Source of the DNA: Nannobrachium achirus | Lineage: Eukaryota > Chordata > Actinopteri > Myctophiformes > Myctophidae | DNA: 64,000 bases | NCBI GenBank assembly: GCA_963921795.1 | Contig: OY997659.1 | Coordinates: 49,995,475 to 50,059,474 of the forward strand | Reading direction: 5' to 3' | Part shown: positions 1 through 12,006 of the stretch, piece by piece | Numbering within the stretch: position 1 is the stretch's first letter | How the letters are laid out: each line of letters begins with the position of its first letter | Translations under genes and position numbers: made by a program | The notes under the pieces: model-generated | The model's input: only the letters and a program-made list of their open reading frames with translations | The model's database searches: none | Told to the model about the DNA's origin: nothing

Positions 1-385
1 TTTACATATTCTTGTTTGATTTCCTCTCCCTTTCTTTCTCCTATGGAAAACAACGATACGACGGAAACGATGCACTAAAACATATTCTTTGATTCGGAAT
101 CCGTGTACGATGATGGCGGAAGAAAGTATTCCGGCAAAAGCATTCTCACTTGTCACCCACCTTTAAGCCCAAGTTAAAACATAATTGAGATTGTGTCGCA
201 TTTGGGAGACCGTCTGGACATGTGCAGAGGAGGGATGATGAGCAGGGGTGTTTTTTTTTTTTTTCTTTTTCTTTTACTCTTATCTATCTTTTGTCTTACT
301 TCTCTGTAACTTTGTAAATACTGTATACTGCTATGCTACAACTGGACAACTGAATTTCCCCCTTGGGATAATAAAGGTATCTTAC

Positions 386-941
386 TACAAGGGGAGGAGG
401 GGAAGTGGGACTGAGTTAATAAGGCCCAAGTTGGAGGGGCCTTAATTACAAGCCTTAATTACAAGCTTAATTACAAGCTTAATTACAAGCTTGTAGATCT
501 GCTATTTTTGAAAAGTCGTGAAAATTTGTGCAAATCTTTGAATATATGTATTTTTTAAGTGGACATTTGTAATTAAAATTTTGCTTCTGGGGGTCCCTGG
601 ACCTAAATATTTTGAGATGGGGGTCCGTGGCCAAATACATATAATTTTGGGGGTCCTTCACATGAAAAGGTTTGAGCACCACTGACATATAGAAACAGGT
701 TTTTCAAATACTTTTTAACGATTTTTCAAAAAATAGTAGATCTAAAAGCTCGCAGCGCGGCACTCGGTGCCACGCTGTGAGCTTGTATATCTGCTATTTT
801 TCAATCGTTTAAGCACAAATTGATGCGTAATAATGCGTTCCCAGTCGAAATGGGTTCGTAATAATGCGTTCCCAGTCCCCCTATGAAGAACATTCAGTGA
901 ATCCTTGTAACCAGGGCCCAGCATTTGGTGTGACACCCCTG
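386..941. mobile_element. hAT-like element, family 1, left end worn
   Basis: The interior matches other family 1 copies (GGGACTGAGTTA, GGGGTCCGTGGCCAAATA) and the right end reads GTGTGACACCCCTG. A short run of TTAATTACAAGC units (about 446-492) has expanded at the first hairpin. A full core palindrome lies at 728-801. Confidence 0.7.
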
Positions 942-1242
942 ATGATGAGGGGTGTATTTGGCGAAGGGGTGCTGAAGATGGCGCTAGAGAGGAGAAGATC
1001 CAGGAAGGCTAAATAAAAGAGGAGGTTTATGGATGTGATGATCGATAGACGCCACGCAGGTGGGCTAAGGGAGGTCATATTCAATCATTGAATCAAGACG
1101 TGGGAAAATAAGCTCGCAACGTGTCACAGAGTGAGCTTTATGTGAGCATGACATGAGACACCGCGGCCTAATACCTACTAGACAATTCCAGAACCTTAAA
1201 CTGTGACATTGCGTTTTTATGATATCTAAGGTCGTTTACGTG

Positions 1243-1685
1243 CAGGGACATGCTGGGCCCCTGATTCAGACTGGGAAAAAGAGTTGGAGAGGGAGAGATC
1301 TCTCTCTATAGCGCTGCTGCTACTCAAAGATTTGCCATTTCAGATCATGACAAGTGACAAGCCAGTGGGCCAATTACATGAATTATATTTCGTCGTTGTC
1401 GGGTGGAAACCTTGTATGTCCAAAACCATTTTAAAAATGATTTAAACTAGTGAAAACAGCCGATCTACAAGCACACAACGCCTCGCGGTGCGAGGCGTTG
1501 TGTGCTTGTAGATCTGCTGTTTTCACTACTTTTCTGCGACAGCCTTGCATGATGAAGCAGGGCTTTGCTTTGCGAAAAAATGTACAAATGTGAAACAATT
1601 TTCCTAATGGCCAGCCTGGACCGGACAGGAATGAACCGGCCGTTCGGGAGTTGTCCCGCTTTTCCCAATGGCCAGCACGTCCCTG
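1243..1685. mobile_element. hAT-like element, family 3
   Basis: Ends are CAGGGACATGCTGG and CCAGCACGTCCCTG. Flanks TTTACGTG and TTTACATG form a 7/8 target duplication. It carries the GTCGGGTGGAAACC arm and a core palindrome at about 1450-1527. Confidence 0.85.
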
Positions 1686-1804
1686 TTTACATGCCCCCCC
1701 CCCCTCCCCTCGTCTAGCGTTCAGTGGTAATGGCTTTCAAAGGCCTACGCCTCTTTATCAAAGCCTTAAGAACCATGGCCCTTGTTGTATTTTCAATGTT
1801 ACAA

Positions 1805-2355
1805 CAGGGGCGTCAATTGGGTATGGCAGGGGTAACTATGCAGCTGCCATACCCTGGGTCCAGGGGGGGAAATAAAAGTTACCTTTAAATATAAATCCAT
1901 GAATGTCTCTTTGTCTATCTGTTCTGGTTATTATGTTGTTAAATTACAGTAAAATAACTACAAATGCAAAATTTTACAAAATGGTCACTTTAACAATTAA
2001 GGTAGCCTATTATAATTATATTCTCCACACTTGTATTCTCCCCATCTTGACAAAATGGTATATTCCTAGGTTCCGCAGGTCAGCTGCACAGGTGCAATGC
2101 ATTATTCTTAATTGTGGCACGTTTACTAACATGCTAAGTTTAGCTGCACTTGAACAACCATTCCAGGCTGCCATATCCAGCCCAAGAAACCGTAGAAACC
2201 GACAGACATTGTGAAAATCTGCGAGGCGTTGTGAGCATGTAGATCTGCTATTTTCACAATAGAAGAAGAACCGTGTTATACAAAATATAATGCCTCTTTT
2301 CCATGAGGACTCCCATCTTTGCCATACCCTAGCTTTTTCTGAACTGACGCCACTG
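1805..2355. mobile_element. hAT-like element, family 7
   Basis: Ends CAGGGGCGTCAATTGGGTA and GACGCCACTG are inverted repeats around GGGTATGGC/GCCATACCC. The perfect 8-bp duplication TGTTACAA flanks it. It holds half of a core palindrome near 2220-2265. Confidence 0.88.
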
Positions 2356-2442
2356 TGTTACAAGCAGGTGAAAAGCAGCCTTGAACACAGCTGTACGTCA
2401 TTTCATTATCATCTCCGAGCACGTCAACCAAAACAAAATGTC

Positions 2443-2471
2443 CCCCTCCTCCTCCTCCTCCTCCTCCTCAC
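2443..2471. repeat. (CTC)n microsatellite touching exon M donor
   Basis: About nine CTC units end at the donor, so the transcript reads GTGAGG followed by GAG repeats. Confidence 0.9.
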
Positions 2472-2559
2472 CTGTGACTTTCCCCAAAGTCAGCGACTTG
2501 ATGGAGATCAACTCTGCGTCGGATGACAGGCCGTAGCGGAGGTCCGTGTCCTTGTCAAT
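2472..2559 (-). CDS. cntnap5: Exon M: CNTNAP-family, laminin G domain 4
   Basis: This 88-bp exon encodes IDKDTDLRYGLSSDAELI followed by SIKSLTLGKVTG, which matches the family block before the last two exons (SL.LGKV). The acceptor is CTCCAG, phase 0 in and phase 1 out. The donor GTGAGG runs straight into a GAG-repeat microsatellite. By comparison with the 24-exon human genes this would be about exon 22. The exons with the transmembrane segment and cytoplasmic tail should lie left of the window; none was found in 1-2471. Confidence 0.92.
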
Positions 2560-2593
2560 CTGGAGATGGACGACAATGAAAACACCCTGGTGA

Positions 2594-2705
2594 GCAGTGG
2601 TGTAAAGTAGCTAGGCTGCACATTGTTTTGGTATTTTTACTGGAGTATTTCCAATTTTCAATACTTGTATTTATACTCCACAACATCTCATTTCTGTTGG
2701 TTGAA
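2594..2705. mobile_element. hAT-like fragment, family 10
   Basis: It begins CAGTGGTGTAAAGTAG and reads ACTGGAGTATTTCC, as in the copies near 33.4, 55.8 and 58.9 kb. The other end is missing. Confidence 0.5.
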
Positions 2706-2907
2706 ATCAGGTACTGATGTGCTTGCTTGGCTGAACGGATTTCCAAGCGGATTATTTTGTTTGAAAGCTGTGAAAGGCGTTAGTTTCTGGTCAAATTATG
2801 AATTTATTTATTAAACTTCTTGCCTGCTGGTCGACTTTCAGAACGACTTCCTCACTAGGAGACTCTCTGCCGATCGACATTAATCGACATTTATATAAAA
2901 AGCATTT

Positions 2908-3516
2908 TTAAAGTGATAGTATACCTATTTTTGATGTAAAGCTGTGTGAAATACTTGACATTAAAATAGTGGTTACAAATCTATTAATTGATTACCAGAG
3001 TCCCGTGGTCAGAGTTCTGGTCAGTTTTAGATGAATATTAAGTAGTTCCAATGGGGTGGGGGCCATTTGGCGTGGCCCAATCATTGAAAATAGATTAATC
3101 CACAAAACTAGCGTCATTTGTATTGTTGGCCTATTTCTACCATATAGAGCGAGGTTTCGTTCTGATCAGCTGACTGCAAAGCACCTTGTTTTGGGGAAAT
3201 ACGTTGCAGCGGCATAGTGATACTGGACACAAAAAATAGTACCATGTGACAGAGGGGTCAAAGTTGAACGAAAGTTGGTCTATTTGGTAGGAATAGGTCA
3301 ACAATACAAATGAAGCTAGTTTTGTGCATTCATCTATTTTTAATGATTGGGCCATGAGCCCCTGCCAAATCACCGGAACTACTTTATATTCATCTAAAAC
3401 TGACCAGAACTCTGACCACGGGACTCTGGTAATGAATTAATACATTTGTAACCACTATTTTAATGGCAAGTATTTCACACAGCTTCATGTCAAAAATAGG
3501 TGAACTATCACTTTAA
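2908..3516. mobile_element. TTAA-bounded fold-back element
   Basis: The left end TTAAAGTGATAGTATACC and right end GGTGAACTATCACTTTAA start inverted arms of nearly 300 bp. Shared internal blocks include CAGAGTCCCGTGGTCAGAG and its complement. TTAA at each end suggests piggyBac-like mobilisation. No coding sequence is visible. Confidence 0.8.
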
Positions 3517-3539
3517 GCATTTATTTGGGTATTTTGACG

Positions 3540-4150
3540 GAGCAAATGGGTTCCCTTACCTTCAGCTGTTTATAACGAGAGACCGTGAAAAAAAAGGATA
3601 GGATGATGACGTCACCGCTAAACCAGGCCTTGTCTGTTTACAATAGCGTCTGCTAGCCGTTAGGCTCAATGCAAACCATCGTCCATTACGCAGCTTCACT
3701 AGGTCGGATTTTGATTCGGAAATTTTGTGAGTGGCGTCTGTATACGATCCGTTGCCCAGACCGATGGTGGTTTAGACGATCAAGCCCGAATTGAGCAGTA
3801 ATGAGCACATATGGCGCGCCGTTAATTATAGCTGTGTCTACCATTGTGAATCCATTGAGCGACGTCACCTATCCATCCTTCAAACATGGCTTATTCTGAA
3901 AGTTTTAGTGTTACGATGGCGCGCTCTAGTGGTCTTTTTGGTGGTGGTTTATCATCATAGTTTTGAAAACAAGTAAATTATACCCTATCATGTTAATAAA
4001 ATATAGCTATTTCCCGGCAGTTTTAGCGCACATCCATATTTTAAGTTCGCAGGGAATGGGTTAAGTAGCCGTGTAAAATCCCTCCAGTCTGATGTGGCAC
4101 CGACGCGATATCAGCCTGTCGAGATTTTCTCACTCGATAATGACAGCTGA
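3540..4150. other. Intron sequence without recognised feature
   Basis: Nothing convincing was found here on either strand: no exon, no family match and only short spurious open frames. Confidence 0.5.
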
Positions 4151-4175
4151 GCCAGACGTTATCCCTTACTGGTGG

Positions 4176-4659
4176 CAGGGGCGTCACACCAAATTCTGGG
4201 CCCTGGGTACAAGGACTCACTGCGGGCCCCCCATGAATGTTCTTCATAGGAGTTCCCATTTAGACTGGGAACGCATTATTACACATTATTTTGTGCTTTA
4301 ACTATTGGAAAAATAGCAAATATACAAGCTCACAGCGCGGCACTGATTGCCACGCTGCGAGCTTGTAGATCTGCCATTTTTTTTAAATCGTGAACATGTG
4401 TTCAGGTTTTTTGAAAAACAAAAACCTGTTTCTATGCAAGTGGTGCCCAACCTTTTCATTCGAAGGACCCCCAAAATATGTATTTGGCCACATTTTCACG
4501 ACTTAGCAGATCTGCAAGCTTGCAGCGTGGCACTCGGTGCCGCGCTGTGAGCTTGTAGATCTGCTATTTTTCAATAGCTAAAGTATGAAATAATTAAGGC
4601 CCCTCCACCTTGGGCCCTAGTAACTCACTCCCACTTTTCCCCCCCTTGTGACGCCCCTG
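4176..4659. mobile_element. hAT-like element, family 1
   Basis: Ends CAGGGGCGTCACACC and TTGTGACGCCCCTG; flanks ACTGGTGG and AATGGTGG (7/8). Two core palindromes lie at about 4308-4378 and 4499-4572. It lies 36 bp from the exon L donor. Confidence 0.88.
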
Positions 4660-4695
4660 AATGGTGGTGTTTCTATTGGTTCCCCCGGTGCTCAC

Positions 4696-4829
4696 CTGGA
4701 CGTAAACGTCTCTGCCCTCTCGGTGGATTCGGACGCGGTGGAGCCGCCCGTCCGCCAGGCTGCCAGGGGCGGGGCTGAACACGTCCGGCCTTCTGTCCAC
4801 GTGGAGCCGGTACCAGATCTGTAGACTCC
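4696..4829 (-). CDS. cntnap5: Exon L: CNTNAP-family, laminin G domain 4
   Basis: This 134-bp exon encodes GSLQIWYRLHVDRRPDVF, then LADGRLHRVRIHREGRDVYV and Q. It is the middle of laminin G domain 4. The acceptor is GTCCAG and the donor GTGAGC; the exon ends in phase 0. The pattern SLQI.Y.L followed by PD.F and ADG.LH.V.I.RE is closest to recalled CNTNAP5 and is the main reason for that choice. A hAT element ends 36 bp downstream of the donor. Confidence 0.95.
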
Positions 4830-4987
4830 CTGGACAAAGAAGAACACACCACACCATGTCAGTTAGTATACATTGGCTCAGTTGGCCGCGGAACCCCCAT
4901 CTGAAAACGTTTGGTGCCAGGGACCTTCTGCGGGGAGAAGAGAAGATATATGTTAAAGGGATCCCTGGCTAATACGACAAATATGCC

Positions 4988-5399
4988 TTAAAGGACAACT
5001 TTGTTTTTTTTACAACAAGGGTTCATATTTTAGATCGTAATTAGAGAAAAGAAAAAGTGAGTGTGAAAATGTTTTCATTTGCTTCGTTCTATTGTTTTAT
5101 CGCGTTTACCGTGCTAAAATGTGGGGCATTCGTACGCATGTGTACAAGTGGCTAAATATGTCTTTTTAGACACAATAAATGTATTCGAGTAAATTTACCC
5201 CCATTGATCCCGGATGGTGACCCGTTTCGAAACAGGTCCCCATCCGGAAGGAATGGGGGTAAATTTATTGTTATCACATTTTTGTCTTAGGAATGCGACA
5301 AAAAAACTAAAATATTATTGAACTCTAGTCTCCATGGCGTGACTAATCAATAGAAAAAAAGTTATTTTGGGGGTGAACTACTCCTTTAATACATTATAA
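4988..5399. mobile_element. Nested TTAA element 1
   Basis: It begins TTAAAGGACAACTTTG, like the element at 14803-15227, and ends CTACTCCTTTAA. Inside is an inverted pair around GGGGGTAAATTTA and its complement. Confidence 0.65.
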
Positions 5400-5611
5400 T
5401 TGTCCTCTATAACTGCAATGTAAAATAAAATAAAACATTAACTATTTTATTTCTTCTAGAAATAGCAAATATTTCACTCAATATGACAAATGCCCGTCAA
5501 GTTGATGAAACCACGTGTGGTCTATCCCTATGGAATTCATGGCATGCATGTGGAAATAAAATAAACGTAATAATTCCTATGGTTAATATGAGCATCAAAT
5601 CAATATTTCAA

Positions 5612-5705
<94 letters not shown>

Positions 5706-5886
5706 TCCATAGGGATAGATGCACCGATGGTTTTATGACATCATCAACTTGCGATGGGTATTTCCCCCATTGAGTGAAAGATTAGCTATTTCTAGAAGAA
5801 ATAAAATATTTCCTTTTTCATTTTAATTTTATTTTACATAGTTATATTATTTTATGTAGTTATAGAGGACAATTATAGTGTATTAA
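5396..5886. mobile_element. Nested TTAA element 2 with GT tract in its loop
   Basis: Ends TTAATACATTATAATTGTCC and GGACAATTATAGTGTATTAA are inverted repeats; the arms run on to TTCTAGAAATAGC. A pure GT tract of about 90 bp (5613-5704) lies near the centre of the fold. Confidence 0.75.
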
Positions 5887-6226
5887 AGGCATATTTGTCG
5901 TATTAGCCAGGGCCCCTTTTAAACTAAATTATCACAATTATTCAAAAGTGGAGTAGAAGCCATTGTTCTCGCATCAATAACCCAAATCAATAAAATCTTG
6001 TTTGAAATGACCGCCCGCCACACAGAGTCAGCAAACCGAGTAGAACAGCACTGTAGTGTACCATGATCAGAGAGGGAGGACCCATACTGTATTATGGAAA
6101 TGATTATGAAAAAAGGCAAAGTGTTTCCTTTAGGTAAGTAGGTCGGATTGGTTTATTGTTCAGCCGAGCAACGAGGTGCCAGACCCCTGGGAGATGCAGG
6201 AGATTGCTGAGGTGAAGCGCCACGCC

Positions 6227-6734
6227 CAGGGGCGTCACAAGGGGGGGGGGAGTGGGACTGAGTTACTAGGGCCCAAGGTGGAGGGGCCTTAATTACTTTA
6301 TGCTTGAACTATTGAAAAATAGCAGATATACAAGCTCACAGCGCGGCACCGAGTGCCGCGCTGCAAGCTTGTATATCTGCTATTTTTGAAAAAGTCGTAA
6401 AAATGTGTGCAAATATTTGAATATAAGTATTTTTAAGCGAACATATGAAACTAAAATTTTGCTTCTGGGGTGGTCCCTGGAACTAAATATTTTGAGATGG
6501 GGGTCCGTGGCCAAATACATATCATCTTAGGGGTCCTTCACATGAAAAGGTTTGAGCACCACTGACATAGAAACATAGGTTTTTCAAAAATAGCAGATCT
6601 ACAAGCTGTGCTGTGAGCTTGTATATCTGCTATTATTCAATAGTTAAAGCACAAAATAATGTGTAATAACATTCATGAGGGGCCCCGCAGTGAATCCTTG
6701 TACCCAGGGCCCAGAATCTGGTGCGACACCCCTG
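6227..6734. mobile_element. hAT-like element, family 1
   Basis: Ends CAGGGGCGTCACAAGG and GTGCGACACCCCTG. Two core palindromes are at about 6314-6389 and 6586-6640. No clear target duplication. It ends 73 bp from the exon K donor. Confidence 0.82.
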
Positions 6735-6807
6735 TGTGTTAGCAAATGCATTCCATATATTCCACAGGGCTGGACCGCACGGGTGTGAGGCAGGTGGACG
6801 TACGTAC

Positions 6808-7041
6808 CGTTCCGGGCCAGGATGACAGCGATGTACTGCTGGCTGAAGGTGCTGACAGTCAGCAGCATGGAGGGACTCTGGGAGGTGAGGAAACTGAAGG
6901 CCATGTTCTCTCTGGCTCTGCTGCTCTCCCTGATGGACACACTGGAGGAGGAAGCCTGAGAGCTTCTGTTCTGCATGACCGAGAAGGGCTCCTGGAAGGT
7001 GTAGGTCACCGAGGACTCTCTGTCGAAGGACACCGACACCT
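6808..7041 (-). CDS. cntnap5: Exon K: CNTNAP-family, laminin G domain 4 start
   Basis: This 234-bp exon encodes EVSVSFDRESSVTYTFQEPF, an Arg/Ser-rich stretch (SSQASSSSVSIRESSRAR), then ENMAFSFLTSQSPSMLL and QQYIAVILARN, the first half of the fourth laminin G domain. The acceptor is CACACAG and the donor GTACGT. Phase is 1 on both sides. A long open frame on the plus strand over this exon is only its antisense shadow. Residues NMAFSF..TSQSPS track CNTNAP3/4/5 rather than CNTNAP1. Confidence 0.95.
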
Positions 7042-7127
7042 CTGTGTGCAGAGAGAGGCAAGGCAGAGAGAGAGGGAAGACAAACTGCATCAAGGCACAC
7101 AGAGCAAAGTATATGGCTGCTGGCTAG

Positions 7128-7752
7128 CAGGGGTGTCAGTTGGGTATATGCACATAGCCATTTTGTTCTACTTCCGGGTGTCTTTCGACTTCCTTCACAG
7201 GTGTTTCTGATGATACTAATGTTCCATTCTGGTCAAACAGAGTCAGGGTGCTGATATTGTGCATGTTGGCTCACTGGAAACACTCTGCTACACCAGTGGG
7301 TCTCAAAGTGTCCTTGAGTGGGTTCCAAATGTCCCCATACAGGTGTGTAACTCTGACAGTGTACAAATGGAAGCAAATGGACCTGCAAGGGACCATTTGC
7401 TTCCATTTGTTAATTCCATTTGTACAGAGTTTATGGCGGTCCTTGAAATTAAAGAACCACTGTACAATAAATCAAACAGAGCCTTAATTAGTATCATCAG
7501 TAACACCTGTGAAGGAAGTCGAAAGACACCCGTAAGACATTTGGAACTACAAATGCAAAATCTAACAAAATGGTCACTTTAACAAGGTATTATAATTATA
7601 TTCTCCACACTTGTATTCTCCCCATCTTGACAAAATGGTATATTCCCAGGTTCCACAGGTCAGCTGTACAGGTGCAATGCATTATTTGTTAATTGTGGCA
7701 AGTTTACTAACATGCCAAGTTTAGCTGCATTTTAACAACCATTCCAGGCTGC
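7128..7752. mobile_element. hAT-like element, family 7, interrupted
   Basis: The left end CAGGGGTGTCAGTTGGGTAT and the interior (TTCTCCACACTTGTATTCTC, CCATTCCAGGCTGCCA) match the copy at 1805-2355. A fold-back element (7176-7531) interrupts it and its right end is lost. Confidence 0.75.
7176..7531. mobile_element. Fold-back element nested in family 7 copy
   Basis: Inverted arms begin GGGTGTCTTTCGACTTCC and end GGAAGTCGAAAGACACCC. A further small hAT-like element with CAGTGGGTCTCAAAG and AAAGAACCACTG ends lies inside at 7294-7462, so nesting is three deep. Confidence 0.75.
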
Positions 7753-8273
7753 CAGTAGAACTAAAATGTTATGTTTGTATATATAGCATGTACCGGTATA
7801 TATTTAATTATTCTTCTTACAAAACACTGACATTGTATATTAAGTTTAAACATTAGGAGATTGCAGGCTGAGGTCCTTTAGTATCCAATTCAACTTGTAG
7901 GAGTTGAAGCTGAGGTTGCATTCAGTCCCACAGATAAATGTTGTGAAAATAGCTGATCTAGCTTGTGGCAAAGCCGATAACGATCAAAGCCGATAGAGCC
8001 ATTATCGGCCGATCGGAGATCACTCACCGACCAATTGGCACATCTCTAATTACGTGCAGTTAATATCGCCTCCTCCTCCCCGCCCGGCTTCCCTCGCCCA
8101 AATATGGGCCAATTAAGTCCGTATAGACGCTGGACCAAACCGGATGCCCCGCGGTGGGTCTGAACCCGTGGTGCTGGGCAGCTACTTTACCACTGACTGT
8201 GCCATCCCAGCGCCCGGGGGGCCGGGGGAGGCAGCTTTCTGAACTTTACCCACTGAATCTCAATGCCCACCAA

Positions 8274-8702
8274 CAGGGACGTGCTGGGCCCCTGATTCAG
8301 CCCGGGGAAAAGAGTTGTAGAGACCCTCATTGCGTGCTATAGAGAGAGATCTCTCTCTATAGCGCTGCTGCTACTCAAAGATTTGCCATTTCAGATCATG
8401 ACAAGTGACAAGCCAGTGGGCCAATTACATGAGTTATATTTCGTCGTTGTCGGGTGGAAACCTTGTATGTCCAAAACCGTTTGTTTTGTATTTATCATTT
8501 TAAAAATGATTTAAACTAGTGAAAACAGCAGATCTACAAGCACACAACGCCTCGCACCGCGAGGCGTTGTGTGCTTGTAGATCGGCTGTTTTCACTACTG
8601 TTGTGCAACGGCCTTGTATGATGAAGGAGGGCCTGGACCGGCCGGGAATGAACCGGCCGTTCGGGAGTTGTCCCGCTTTTCCCAATGGCCAGCACGTCCC
8701 TG
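8274..8702. mobile_element. hAT-like element, family 3
   Basis: Ends CAGGGACGTGCTGG and CCAGCACGTCCCTG, with the perfect 8-bp duplication CCCACCAA. The core palindrome at 8519-8596 has the centre ACACAACGCCTCGC and its complement. Confidence 0.92.
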
Positions 8703-8723
8703 CCCACCAATGAGATGCACAGA

Positions 8724-8754
8724 GAGAGAGAGAGCGAGAGAGAGAGAGAGAGAG
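8724..8754. repeat. (GA)n microsatellite
   Basis: A short GAGA tract follows the family 3 element. Confidence 0.8.
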
Positions 8755-8805
8755 TAGATGGAAACGGTGCCATCTTATAATTAGCACGAGTGAGGACCAA
8801 TTATA

Positions 8806-9070
8806 ATCGTCTCAGTCAGGTGGGAACATCATTATGTCCAAAACTGTTTCTTTTCAGAATTTTTATATAAAAGCATGAAAAGTCCACAAGCTCGAAACAT
8901 GGCCGGGTTTCGCGCCGCATTTCGAGCTTGTGGATCTGCTACTTTAGATGCCTTAGTGTGATTCTGTAGCGTGATCAAGCTTCAAGCAGGATGTTGATTT
9001 ACACTAAAAACACAAATCAGTTAGAATATGGAGATGAGAGGTTTTCTGCCCGACAGCGACAATATCAAGA
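8806..9070. mobile_element. Stand-alone palindromic element (P type)
   Basis: The left arm GTCAGGTGGGAACATCATTA and right arm GAGGTTTTCTGCCCGACAGC are imperfect complements around a core hairpin (CCACAAGCTCGAAAC to GTTTCGAGCTTGTGG type). No hAT ends surround it. Confidence 0.65.
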
Positions 9071-9544
9071 TGTGGTTGAAAATGGGTGAAGCTCACAACT
9101 CTTTCTATTTTAACTCATTGATTGCCCTTTTCAAGATGGCCGCCAAGTACCAGGATGCCACGTTCCTAAATTTCTAGTGCACGGATCAATGTTTAGTGCA
9201 CGGATGCCTAGATCATGCACCATATGTGTAGTACTTTTTAACAGCTTTCAAACAAAAAAATCCGCTTGGAAATCCGTTCAGGCATTCATGACATAGAAGC
9301 CTTCAAAGTCAGACAAAACAAACATTTTGCCATTATGAAAGATGTGTTTGTTATGGGGCTAAACATGCAATTTTGCGATTGCGATCATGCCTAATACATT
9401 TTAGGCATTTTTTTTTTTCAAAATGGCTGCCAACTCGGGAAACTCGGGCTGTGGCAGCCTGGGACTACTGTAATAACTCGGGAAACTCGGGCCTTGGCAA
9501 TCAATGGGTTAAGTGTTGACCTGCTGTGATAAGACACTCTAAAA

Positions 9545-10055
9545 CAGGGGTTCCCAAACTTTTTTGTCTCAGGGCACCCCATAAATATATATTTTTTTAA
9601 TCCGAGGCACCCCTACATTATAATTTTCACTCCCAGCACCTTATATTTATAGCATAGCGTTGTTGTCGGGTGGAAACCTTGTGTCCAACACCGTTTGTTT
9701 TGTATTTATCATCTATAAAATGTACAAAACTAGTGAAAACAGCAGATCTACAAGCTGCTTGTAGATCGGCTGTTTTCACTAGTTTTGTGCGACAGTCTTG
9801 TATGATGAAGCAGGGCTTTGCTTTACCAAAAGACGTACACATTTGAAACTTGGAGATACAAGGTTTCTGCCTGACAGTGACAATATTTTTGTCATTATGT
9901 TGCGAGGAAAGCGTTGAGATAATAGCCATTTTGGTTAGAACTGACTGAAAATAACTTTGTACTTCAAGTTTAAAATTATACTAAATATAATATATATATA
10001 TATACTGCCATCACAGCACCCCAGGGTGCCCCGTCACCCACTTTGAAAACCCCTG
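9545..10055. mobile_element. hAT-like element, family 4
   Basis: Ends CAGGGGTTCCCAAACTTTTT and CACTTTGAAAACCCCTG, perfect 8-bp duplication CTCTAAAA. A short core palindrome is at 9734-9783 with GTCGGG-type outer arms on both sides. Confidence 0.92.
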
Positions 10056-10279
10056 CTCTAAAATGTTTCTGCATTCAAATAGTTTGTCTTTGTCACACAG
10101 AATGGTACAAAAAACTAAATTAACAAACAAAAATTGTGAAAAGAATGGAAATGATTGGGATATGTTGTGATATTCTGCTATAATATAATGATATCTACAG
10201 CATACATAAATTATACGGATGAGAGTGTTTGATCCCCACAGACAAGCCAGAGGCAGCAAACCAGCCAAAACCTGTCATC

Positions 10280-10622
<343 letters not shown>

Positions 10623-10790
10623 GATTCCTTGTCTCCTCTTCTTTCCCTCTCTCTCTCCCCCTCAACTTTGATCAGCCCCAACACATTTGGAGGCGGCCGT
10701 CGACTGGCATACCGCCGGTTGGAATATCAATTATCCTGACACCTCCGTTCCGGGGAGCTAGCTGGAATATTAGAGCAGCACCTTACAGTA

Positions 10791-11344
10791 TAACCCATTC
10801 AGGGTTGGAATTGTTGAATGCTTTAACCAGTGAAAAATAGCAGATATACAAGCTCGCAGCGCGGCACTTGTAGATCTGCTATTTTTGAAAAAGTCGTGAA
10901 AATGTGTGCAAATCTTTGAATATATGTATTTTCAAAGCGAACATTTGTAACACAAATTTTGCTTCTGGGTGGTCCCTGGAACTAGATATTTTGAAATGGG
11001 GGTCCGTGGCCAAATAAATATAATTTTGGGGGTCCTTCACATGAAAAGGTTTGAGCACCACTGACATAGTAGTCTCTCAAGAACAGATTAACTGAGCTCC
11101 AGTTGAAGTGAAAAGGACCTTTTCTTTGACGATGGCTGGCCAGATTGCTGACACAGAAAAATAGTTTTTTTCCAAAAATCTTAGAAGGATTCAAAAGACA
11201 CTTATAGAATCGGGTCAAAATTCTAATTTTCACGATTTTTTCAAAAATAGCAGATCTACAAGCTTGCTGTGAGCTTGTATATCTGCTATTTTTTAATATT
11301 TAAAGCATAAAATATTGCGTCATAATGTGTTCAGGCCTAAATGG
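10791..11344. mobile_element. hAT-like element, family 2
   Basis: Starts near AACCCATTCAGG and ends near CAGGCCTAAATGG. The interior shares the GGGGTCCGTGGCCAAATA block with family 1 and adds GAGCTCCAGTTGAAGTG. Core palindromes at 10839-10893 and 11243-11295. Confidence 0.7.
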
Positions 11345-11496
11345 TATAAGCTAGCAGCGAGGCGAGCACAACATGCACTTCCCCCGTTCGTTCTTTCGGC
11401 TCGGGTCCTAAAATGTATTCACTTGAACGTATTGAATAATTACACGCCGCTCGCTGCCTGCCTGAGCGCCCGTGCAGGCTCCGCGAGTGGAGGATG

Positions 11497-12006
11497 CAGG
11501 GGCGTCACAAGGGGGTGGAAAGTGGGACTGGGGCGCAAGGTGGAGGGGCCCTAGTAACTTTAGCTATTGAAAAATAGCAGATCTAAAAGCTCGCAGCGTG
11601 GCACCGAGTGCCGCGCTGCGAGCTTTTAGATCTGCTATTTTTGAAAAGTCGTGAAAATATTTGAAAATCTTTGAATATATGTATTTTTTAAGCGAACATT
11701 TGTAACTCAAATTTTGCTTCTGGGGGTCCCTGAACTAAATGTTTTGAGATGGCTGTGGCCAAATACACATCATTTTGGGGGTCCTTCACATGAAAAAGTT
11801 TGAGCACCACTGACATGGAAAGAAACATAGGTTTCTTGCACACATTTTCACGATCTTTCAAAAGTAGCAGATCTACAAGCCCGCAGCGCGGCACTCGGTG
11901 CCGCGCTGTGAGCTTGTATATCTGCTATTTTTCAATAGTTAACATTCATGGGGGGCCCGCAGTGAATCCTTGTACCCAGGGCCCAGAATTTGGTGTGACG
12001 CCCCTG
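11497..12006. mobile_element. hAT-like element, family 1, intact ends
   Basis: Ends CAGGGGCGTCACAAGG and GTGTGACGCCCCTG, with the perfect 8-bp duplication GGAGGATG. Two core palindromes at 11568-11643 and 11861-11934. A good reference copy. Confidence 0.93.

Larger units (their letters stand above)
4953..5922. mobile_element. Outer TTAA element with nested insertions
   Basis: The outer ends TTAAAGGGATCCCTGG and CCAGGGCCCCTTTTAA continue into matching arms (GACAAATATGCC and its complement). The middle is occupied by two further TTAA elements placed end to end at 4988-5399 and 5396-5886, sharing one TTAA. Confidence 0.75.

Noticed and set aside
1-2471. Next exons (transmembrane and tail) of the gene
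   Set aside because: No TGFTGC-like or membrane segment with splice sites is visible here; they must lie outside the window.
6746-7210. 154-residue open frame on the plus strand
   Set aside because: It is antisense to exon K, whose splice sites, phase and domain identity are clear.
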